A stretch of 64,000 nucleotides of DNA from CAYFRC01 sp050946115 (GTDB lineage Bacteria; Bacillota; Clostridia; Christensenellales; Aristaeellaceae). The stretch lies in contig JBMNUF010000005.1 of the NCBI GenBank assembly GCA_050946115.1, positions 1 through 64,000 on the forward strand. The letters are read 5' to 3'. Shown piece after piece: positions 58,488-64,000 of the stretch. Position numbers and translations under genes: made by a program. The notes under the pieces were generated by a model that did not search any database, was not told where the DNA came from, and saw only the letters and a program-made list of their open reading frames with translations. The stretch's first letter is position 1. Every line of letters begins with the position of its first letter.

Positions 58488-59603
58488 TCACTTCTTTTTA
58501 TTCAACAACGACAAGAGGTATTCGGCTGCGGTTTGGCTGCTGCTCTGGCCCAACTGTTGCAGTTGGCTCAGCATTTCCTGCCGCGTCTCCTTGGACATCT
58601 CGCGGATCGCGGTAAAGATCGCCTCGGTGCTCTTCCACTTTTGCTGGGCGATTTCGATGAAGTTCTCCGCACCTGTCGATTCAAACAGGGAGAAAATCGT
58701 CTCGGTAAAGAACTTCCTCGCCTCGCCGTCCATCTGCTTCAGCCAGTCGCTGAGCGATTTGTCTATCAGTTTGCTGACGACCTTCAGCGGTGCCTCCACA
58801 AAGCGGTTTCGATGCACGGACCAGGTGAGGGCGTCGTGTTGCAGGATGCCGAAGGCCGAGCTTTTTATCACGCGGTGTTCCGACTTTGTGGAGAGGAGCA
58901 GGCCGATGACGGACATTTCGGGGATGATGCTCACGACCTTGGGCAAAATATACAGATAGCCCGGTCTTTCGAGGATTTCCTCCCGAAAACCGGGGCCGTC
59001 GTTTGAATACACGGTAACGATGCGATTCTGCACCTCGCGTTCGCAAAAGGATGCGGCGTATACGGCGAGGTTTCCTCCCTTGGAGTGCCCGCCCACATAC
59101 AAAGGCCCCCGAACGCCCTTCGCCGCATCTTCAAGATACGATACCGCCCGCCCCTGCCCTTCCGTTTCGGATAAAAAGGCGAAGTGAAAGTCCTCCTTCC
59201 AGCCCACGAGCGTCGCATCCGTTCCGCGAAACGCGATATAGGCGCTGCCGTCTGGAAAGGTAAAGGTGACAGCGGACAGCTGTATGCCCTGCTCGGGATC
59301 CGTTTCGTTCACATATCGGCTAAGCATAGTGTCGCGAAAGCGCGCCCCTTCGACCATCTTTTCCATGAGCAAGGGTGCTTTGGCGGTCAACCACGTATCC
59401 GCGAGGATTTCCTCGCGGCTGTGCTCTTCGAAAAACGCTTTCGACGCATCCCGCAAGGGGATTCCCGCGCCGTCCTCCGAAACGATCCCGCCGAAATCGG
59501 TATACGCCAATTGCGCCAGAACCAGATTGTCCACCTCGTTAAACGGATCTGCGGAAAAGGGCACGTCCGCCCGCCAATCGAGATAGTCAAAGATGTTCGC
59601 CAT
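58488..59603 (-). CDS. Mbeg1-like lipase-fold protein (DUF2974)
   Basis: 371 residues starting MANIFDYLDWRADVPFSADPFNEVDN, the opening typical of the DUF2974/Mbeg1-like family. The alpha/beta hydrolase elbow is YVGGHSKGGNLAVYAA near 170-185 (nucleophile Ser in GHSKGG); FRGTDATLVGWKEDF near 125 is the typical lipase-type oxyanion region. The C-terminal 90 residues are helical, rich in Gln and Lys. No signal peptide. The natural substrate is unknown for the family. Its ribosome site GGACGGG is only moderate. It sits 45 bases behind the PfkB gene and may be a separate unit or the operon's last gene. Confidence 0.85.
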   Translation of the reverse strand: MANIFDYLDWRADVPFSADPFNEVDNLVLAQLAYTDFGGIVSEDGAGIPLRDASKAFFEEHSREEILADTWLTAKAPLLMEKMVEGARFRDTMLSRYVNETDPEQGIQLSAVTFTFPDGSAYIAFRGTDATLVGWKEDFHFAFLSETEGQGRAVSYLEDAAKGVRGPLYVGGHSKGGNLAVYAASFCEREVQNRIVTVYSNDGPGFREEILERPGYLYILPKVVSIIPEMSVIGLLLSTKSEHRVIKSSAFGILQHDALTWSVHRNRFVEAPLKVVSKLIDKSLSDWLKQMDGEARKFFTETIFSLFESTGAENFIEIAQQKWKSTEAIFTAIREMSKETRQEMLSQLQQLGQSSSQTAAEYLLSLLNKKK

Positions 59604-59648
59604 CTGTTTTTCCCGTCCTTATGCAATACGTCCCGTTTTGTATGGAGC

Positions 59649-60668
59649 CTAAGCGTACTGTTCCCAAGCCGCACGCACCTCATCTCTCGTGGCAGTGCCC
59701 GTCGTTCCGATCTTTCGGATGGTGACCGCCGAACACAGGTTCGCGCCCTGCGCCGCCTGAACGGGCGGCACGCCGCCCGCCAGGAAGCAGGAAAGACCCG
59801 CAAGAAAGGTATCGCCCGCGCCGCAAAAATCGATCGGCGGCTCAACCCTGCACGCCGGGCAACGCACGACATCCTCCCCATCCGCGACGAAGCAGCCGTC
59901 CTCCCCAAGCGTCACGATCGCAAGACGCCCGTTTTGACGGGAAATGCGCGCGGCGAGGCGTGAAAGCTCCTCCAGATTCATGGCAGAGCCGTCGCCGAAC
60001 GCGCGCGAAGCCTCCACCTCGTTCGGCTTGACGATTGCATTTCGATACTGCCCGATGCGGCTTCGGCTGTCTGCGATGACGGTCTTGCCCTGCGCGCCGT
60101 ATTCACAAAGCCGCTGCCGGATTTGGGGCGTGATGCAGCCGAATTGCATCTGGTCGCTCACGCAGAGTACGTCCGCCTCGCGCGCGGCATCTTCCAATGC
60201 CGCCAGCAGCGCCTCTTCGCAGGCGAGCGGCGCGGGCGCGCGGTTTTCAAAGTCCAGCCTCGGGTCCTCATACGAAACGTCCGAAATGCCGCGGCGAATG
60301 GGCTTGATGTAGGTATTCGTCACGACCGCGCCGCTGCGGACGATGCGGCGCGTATCGATCCCCTGCTCCGACAGCGCCTTCAGCAGCAGGTCGCCCCGCC
60401 AGTCGTTTCCGATCAGCCCGATTACGGAAAACTCTTTCGGGCGCAGTGCGGCGATGTTGCAGGCGACATTGCCCGCGCCGCCCGCGGAAAACCGCTCCTC
60501 CACGACGGGCAACGGAAAGTGCGGCGTTTCGCGGGAGAGCTCGGACAGGCGCATATCCGCGTGCCAATACATATCGAGGCACAAGTCCCCGATCAGGCAG
60601 ATTTTCGCGCGATTGATCGAATCGAGCATTGTTTCAAGCGTTTCTTTGGTCAGCGGTTGTGCAATCAT
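59649..60668 (-). CDS. PfkB-family sugar kinase, RfaE/HldE kinase-like
   Basis: 339 residues. Close in style to the kinase half of HldE: ICLIGDLCLDMYWHADM near 23-39, the PfkB signature SAGGAGNVACNIAAL near 62-76 and the catalytic DFCGAGDTFLAGLSCFLAGG near 284 with the base Asp. The cytidylyltransferase half is absent. ATG at 60668 behind ACGGAG; the longer upstream frame is the antisense-side end of the preceding gene. Third and last certain gene of the right-edge operon. It probably phosphorylates a sugar or sugar phosphate; a heptose phosphate is one candidate. Confidence 0.85.
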   Translation of the reverse strand: MIAQPLTKETLETMLDSINRAKICLIGDLCLDMYWHADMRLSELSRETPHFPLPVVEERFSAGGAGNVACNIAALRPKEFSVIGLIGNDWRGDLLLKALSEQGIDTRRIVRSGAVVTNTYIKPIRRGISDVSYEDPRLDFENRAPAPLACEEALLAALEDAAREADVLCVSDQMQFGCITPQIRQRLCEYGAQGKTVIADSRSRIGQYRNAIVKPNEVEASRAFGDGSAMNLEELSRLAARISRQNGRLAIVTLGEDGCFVADGEDVVRCPACRVEPPIDFCGAGDTFLAGLSCFLAGGVPPVQAAQGANLCSAVTIRKIGTTGTATRDEVRAAWEQYA

Positions 60669-60670
60669 TG

Positions 60671-61636
60671 TTATTTCTCCGTCAGTCTGTCGTAGAGGCT
60701 CGGGATCGTCTCCTGATGGTCGCCGCAAAAGTGCCAGCCCTTCCCCCCTCGGCTCACGGGGCGGTTCACGATGTTCTTGCGCGGGCGGTAGTAGTACTGC
60801 GGGTTGTCGTAGCCGATCTTCGTGCGATAATCGCCCAAATCGATCAGGTCGAAATTGGCGGTCGTGATATCAAAGGTCGGATAGCCCAGGTTTCTCGAAA
60901 TGGACAGCGCCTTCAGGAAGACCTCGGGGCCGATGACGCCCGAGCCGAAGTTCATGTACACGCCCTTGTCCATGTGCGCCACGGAATAGCAGATTTTGTG
61001 AAAGTCGATCCCGCTCGTTTTGCCGATCGCGGAAAAATCCACGCTCGGATGCTGGTGGATGATATCGGTTCCCAGCGCGACGTGATAGGTGGCGGGGATA
61101 TCCATCTTATACGCCTGATAGAAAACGCAGTCGTCCCGATACGGGAACCTTTCGAGGTGCGCGTCCACATACCGCGCAAGCGCCTCGCCGTAGCCGATGC
61201 CCTCTGTCGCGCCGATTTGCAGCGCCTCGTTCATCCACGCGCCGGTCTGCTCCCACATGCCGAAGGAACCGTCCTCGATCGCGGCAGGCACATCTTCGGA
61301 CGTTCCGCCCAGATACGCAAGCTCGAAATCGTGGATGCTGCACGCGCCGTTTCCGGCGATATGGGTGATATAGCCCTCGCGCATGAGTGCGATGAGATAG
61401 GGCGAAAGCCCGCATTTGATGACGTGCGCGCCCATCGAGAAGACAATTTCGCGCCCGCCCTCCCTTGCGAGACGGATGCGCCGCACCAGTTCGTCAAAGT
61501 CGGCACTGCCCCAGTCGGGCGAAATATACTGCCCCGGGCGCTTGAGGTTGTCGATGCGCACGAGATTGACGCGGTCCTCCGCGGAATACGTCCGAATGCC
61601 CGAAAAGTCGAGCGCTTTGCTCTTTCTGTCTGCCAT
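60671..61636 (-). CDS. Deoxyhypusine-synthase-like protein of unknown function
   Basis: 321 residues. The stretch GGREIVFSMGAHVIKCGLS (60-78), ALMREGYITHIAGNGACSIHDF and ELAYLGG follows the strand order and conserved turns of the deoxyhypusine/homospermidine synthase superfamily (there typically xGAxVxxGL, REGYVDV, TGANLxHD, EALGG). The catalytic-lysine block of true deoxyhypusine synthases (SWGKI) is not found, and the C-terminal part (GVYMNFGSGVIGPEVFLKAL and KNIVNRPVSRGGKGWHFCGD) is distinct. An NAD-binding fold is inferred. ATG behind AGGGA, 9 bases after the HAD gene; three bases before the kinase start. Not a hypusine enzyme in this operon context; role in sugar metabolism guessed. Confidence 0.6.
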   Translation of the reverse strand: MADRKSKALDFSGIRTYSAEDRVNLVRIDNLKRPGQYISPDWGSADFDELVRRIRLAREGGREIVFSMGAHVIKCGLSPYLIALMREGYITHIAGNGACSIHDFELAYLGGTSEDVPAAIEDGSFGMWEQTGAWMNEALQIGATEGIGYGEALARYVDAHLERFPYRDDCVFYQAYKMDIPATYHVALGTDIIHQHPSVDFSAIGKTSGIDFHKICYSVAHMDKGVYMNFGSGVIGPEVFLKALSISRNLGYPTFDITTANFDLIDLGDYRTKIGYDNPQYYYRPRKNIVNRPVSRGGKGWHFCGDHQETIPSLYDRLTEK

Positions 61637-61645
61637 GTGATTCCC

Positions 61646-62449
61646 TCACAATCCCAAAAAGTCGAGGATCGACGCGAGATCGGTAAAATCCCCGCAGATC
61701 GCGTCCGCGCCCGCCTTGACGAGCCGCTCGCGCTTTACGGGGTTCACGCCGCGCAACGCTTCTTCGTCGCTCGCAAGCCCTATCGTGCGCGCCCCCGCCT
61801 CGCGCCCGAGGCGTATCTCCACCTTGCCGTCGCCGACGACGGCGAGGGCGTCGCCGCCGAGCGCTTCCTTTTCTATGAGCTGCGCGAGCACCTTTTCCTT
61901 GGAGCAGCTTTCGCTCGCGACGGGCGCGCCTGCGATCTCCGTGAAATACCTGTCGACGCCCAGCGCGGCGGCCTCGCGCACCACATCGGGGTGATCCGTG
62001 CCGCTCGCGACGTACAGCCGAACGCCGCGCGCGACGAGTGCCTTCAGGCACCGTTCGCTTCCGGCGATCAGAAACTGTTCCTTCGGAACGCGCCCGCTTT
62101 GCAGCGCGTCGAGGCGCGTCTCGACGGTCTCCATCAGGCGGCGGTTGTATTCCGCCTTGTACGCCCACGGGTCCTTCGGCGCGGAGGGGTTTCGCCCGTA
62201 CCGCGCGGCTGTCTCCGAGAGCCAGCGCATCTGCAAAATGGTCTGAATGCCCGTGGATTCGTGGATGTATTCGTCCACCATCCGCTCCAATTCGGCATCC
62301 GGGCGCGTCCCGCCGGAGATGCTCTCTACCATCAGCGGCTTCATCACCTTTTCCCAGCCGCAGCGTAGGGTGGATATCGTTCCGTCGAAGTCAAACAGCA
62401 CCGCCTGTACGGGGCCGCGCGGCGCGGCATGCAGCATTTCCACGGGCAT
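61646..62449 (-). CDS. HAD-superfamily hydrolase
   Basis: 267 residues. Motif I QAVLFDFDGTISTLRCGWE (about 15-33) has both catalytic Asp; the helical cap follows; motif II is at VRLYVASGTD near 150, motif III Lys in the ESCSKEKVLAQL region and motif IV ALAVVGDGKVEIRLG near 215. A beta-phosphoglucomutase or phosphatase type is likely. ATG behind AAAGGAGATG. 15 bases behind the mannosidase gene. Probably removes phosphate from an intermediate made by the neighbouring kinase; substrate inferred only from context. Confidence 0.85.
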   Translation of the reverse strand: MPVEMLHAAPRGPVQAVLFDFDGTISTLRCGWEKVMKPLMVESISGGTRPDAELERMVDEYIHESTGIQTILQMRWLSETAARYGRNPSAPKDPWAYKAEYNRRLMETVETRLDALQSGRVPKEQFLIAGSERCLKALVARGVRLYVASGTDHPDVVREAAALGVDRYFTEIAGAPVASESCSKEKVLAQLIEKEALGGDALAVVGDGKVEIRLGREAGARTIGLASDEEALRGVNPVKRERLVKAGADAICGDFTDLASILDFLGL

Positions 62450-62464
62450 TCATCTCCTTTCGTC

Positions 62465-64000
62465 TCATCGGCGAATGCGGAACGTCTTGATTTCGTAGGG
62501 CTTAAAGGCAAAGGCGAAGCCGCCTTTGTCCGTCGCGACATCCCTTTCGTCCTCCTCCATGAGGTTGCACTCCGCAACGGACGCGATCGGGATGCAGAGG
62601 GAAACTTTCGCGGTTCCGCGCGCGCCCTCCGATTCGTATGCGCGCAGGATGATTCCGTCGCCGTCCTCCGCGCCCTTGATCGTATCGATGATCACATTTT
62701 TGCAGTCGATTTCCGCAAAGGAGAACGGAGCAACGGAGCGTTTTGCGCTGGCATCTCCCGCAAACGCCCTGAGCGGCTCGTTCAGGCTGTACGCCTCGCG
62801 CACGGTGCCGCCCGTGCGCCAATCGCCCGCATGCGGATAGATTGAATACACAAAAGAGTGCTCGCCTTTGTCGCCTACGGGGTCGGGATAGTTCGGAGCG
62901 CGCAACAAGGTCAGCCGCATGCGGTTGTCCTTGATGTCGCAGCCGTACTTGCAGTCGTTGAGCAGGCTCACGCCGTAATGCCCTTCGGAAAGGTCCGCCC
63001 ACTTGTGGCAGCACACCTCAAAGCGCGCCCTGTCGTAGCTCGTGTTCCAATGCGTCGGCCGCTCGATCGCGCCGAACTGAATCTCATAGGTCGCCTTTTG
63101 CGAGAGCACGTCGGGGCGGAACGAAGCCTTCAGCATGCGCTGCGTCTCCTGCCAGGAGACGTGCGTCACGAAATCCACGCGCCGCGCGTCGCGCGCAAGC
63201 ACGATGTCCTGCGTGATGGTGGAAAGATTGAATTTGCGTACCGTCCGCACAACGGCGCGAACGGGGCTGTTTTCTGCGAGCGTCACGCTTTCCGCCTTTT
63301 GCAGCGTCCAGAAGCGGCTTTGATACTCTATGTCGATGTTCCACGCGGATTCGCGGTGCGGAATATCCTCAAAAATCGTCAGCAGGTTGGAGGGGTCGTC
63401 GCCCGCGAAGACTTCCCTGCCCGCGCACTTGTCGAAGAGGGATTCGATGTTGCCGTCTTCGTCCAGCATGAGACGCAAATGCGCATTTTCTAAGCAGCGC
63501 ACCGTGGCGCAAAGCCCCGCCTTCGGCGCTTCCTCGTCCGACGCGGTATAGATCGAAACGCCCAGCGCGGGTACGCGCGCCTCGAAGCGGAATTCCGTCT
63601 CGTCGCCGTCGGGCGTCGCGGTGCAGGGTACGATGTTCCCTTCCGCGTCCCGCAGCGAGGAGAACGCCCCGGGAAGGCGCGCCGCCGCTTCGCCTGCATG
63701 TTCCCAGCCCAGGAAGTTCCATACGGCGATTTGCCTGTCCGTCACGCCCAGTTCGGCGTTCAGGCGGCGGACGGCCTTGGAAAAGAGCGCTTCCGCACCC
63801 TCGAAGACCTTTTTATAGCTCGCGTCGCAGTCCTCGTAGACCTGCCCGATGGAAGAGCCGGGCAATATGTCGTGAAACTGGTTGGTGAGGAGGATTTTCC
63901 AGAGGTTGCCGATCTCCTCCGCCGGGTAGTGCGTGCCGAAATGCGCGCTTTCCATCGCGCACGCCATTTCCGTGCGGCGCAGCAGAAATTCGCCCTTGCG
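62465..64000 (-). CDS. Family 38 alpha-mannosidase, C-terminal part (incomplete)
   Basis: At least 511 residues; the start lies beyond the right edge, as the frame is open to base 64000. The middle helical domain shows NLWKILLTNQFHDILPGSSIG region (NQFHDILPG is diagnostic for glycoside hydrolase family 38) and YEDCDASYKKV. The following beta-sandwich has ITQDIVLARDARRVDFVTHV and PTHWNTSYDRARFEVCCHKW. The catalytic Asp of the N-terminal domain is outside the window. First visible gene of an operon with the HAD hydrolase, the DHS-like protein and the PfkB kinase. It releases alpha-mannose from glycans or host N-glycan fragments; no signal peptide can be judged. Confidence 0.9.
   Translation of the reverse strand, partial: RKGEFLLRRTEMACAMESAHFGTHYPAEEIGNLWKILLTNQFHDILPGSSIGQVYEDCDASYKKVFEGAEALFSKAVRRLNAELGVTDRQIAVWNFLGWEHAGEAAARLPGAFSSLRDAEGNIVPCTATPDGDETEFRFEARVPALGVSIYTASDEEAPKAGLCATVRCLENAHLRLMLDEDGNIESLFDKCAGREVFAGDDPSNLLTIFEDIPHRESAWNIDIEYQSRFWTLQKAESVTLAENSPVRAVVRTVRKFNLSTITQDIVLARDARRVDFVTHVSWQETQRMLKASFRPDVLSQKATYEIQFGAIERPTHWNTSYDRARFEVCCHKWADLSEGHYGVSLLNDCKYGCDIKDNRMRLTLLRAPNYPDPVGDKGEHSFVYSIYPHAGDWRTGGTVREAYSLNEPLRAFAGDASAKRSVAPFSFAEIDCKNVIIDTIKGAEDGDGIILRAYESEGARGTAKVSLCIPIASVAECNLMEEDERDVATDKGGFAFAFKPYEIKTFRIRR

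Noticed and set aside
59649..60668. PfkB gene as evidence for lipopolysaccharide heptose synthesis
   Set aside because: Only the kinase half is present and no other heptose or outer-membrane genes are seen; the operon context is catabolic.

Overview
The window reads as chromosomal DNA of a GC-rich Gram-positive anaerobe of the Bacillota, most likely class Clostridia and probably an uncultured gut-type lineage. Supporting features are a PolC-type replicative polymerase inside an frr-uppS-cdsA-dxr-rseP-ispG-polC operon, a str operon carrying an L7Ae-like gene, a long-form ribosome hibernation factor, consensus TTGACA/TATAAT promoters, strong AGGAGG ribosome sites, pta-ackA fermentation genes, and many binding-protein-dependent sugar importers. 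No family, genus or species can be named from the sequence alone.

Layout. 1-3.2 kb: aspS and hisS. 3.3-6.5 kb: a FAD oxidoreductase, then an AT-richer island with a decapitated Y-family polymerase start and a DEDDh exonuclease of unusual architecture. 6.5-11.2 kb: HtrA protease, AzlCD and a DMT-type permease (apparently frameshifted), hibernation factor, SGNH hydrolase. 11.4-16.2 kb: str operon (L7Ae-like, rpsL, rpsG, fusA, tuf) with its own promoter. 16.7-21.7 kb: 5'-nucleotidase and a first sugar ABC importer. 21.8-24.2 kb: gap, and trpS behind a structured leader. 24.2-31.2 kb: acyl-CoA transferase and a second importer operon with a family 4 glycosidase. 31.3-37.3 kb: RCC1-repeat lipoprotein, Gfo/Idh/MocA dehydrogenase with sugar isomerase, two-component system, glycine/arginine repeat secreted protein. 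37.4-40.7 kb: third importer, visibly AT-richer. 40.8-43.9 kb: rpmF, yceD, ackA, pta. 44-54 kb: the isoprenoid/lipid/polC operon. 54-58.3 kb: aldo/keto reductase, a 23-residue membrane peptide, tRNA-Trp, an orphan secreted protein, alpha/beta hydrolase, flavodoxin/ferredoxin fusion. 58.4-64 kb: Mbeg1-like lipase, then an operon of a family 38 mannosidase (cut by the window edge), HAD hydrolase, a deoxyhypusine-synthase-like protein and a PfkB kinase.

The genes fit a saccharolytic fermenter: importers and glycosidases feed hexose-type sugars to glycolysis (gap) and to acetate through Pta-AckA. All three importer operons share the layout binding protein, strong hairpin, two permeases, with no ATPase gene, so a shared ATPase encoded elsewhere is inferred. 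All three binding proteins have signal peptides but no lipobox. The least explained systems are the right-edge mannosidase/DHS-like/PfkB operon, the small ORF between frr and uppS, the 23-residue peptide gene, and the repeated terminator-like element at 23.9 and 25.9 kb.
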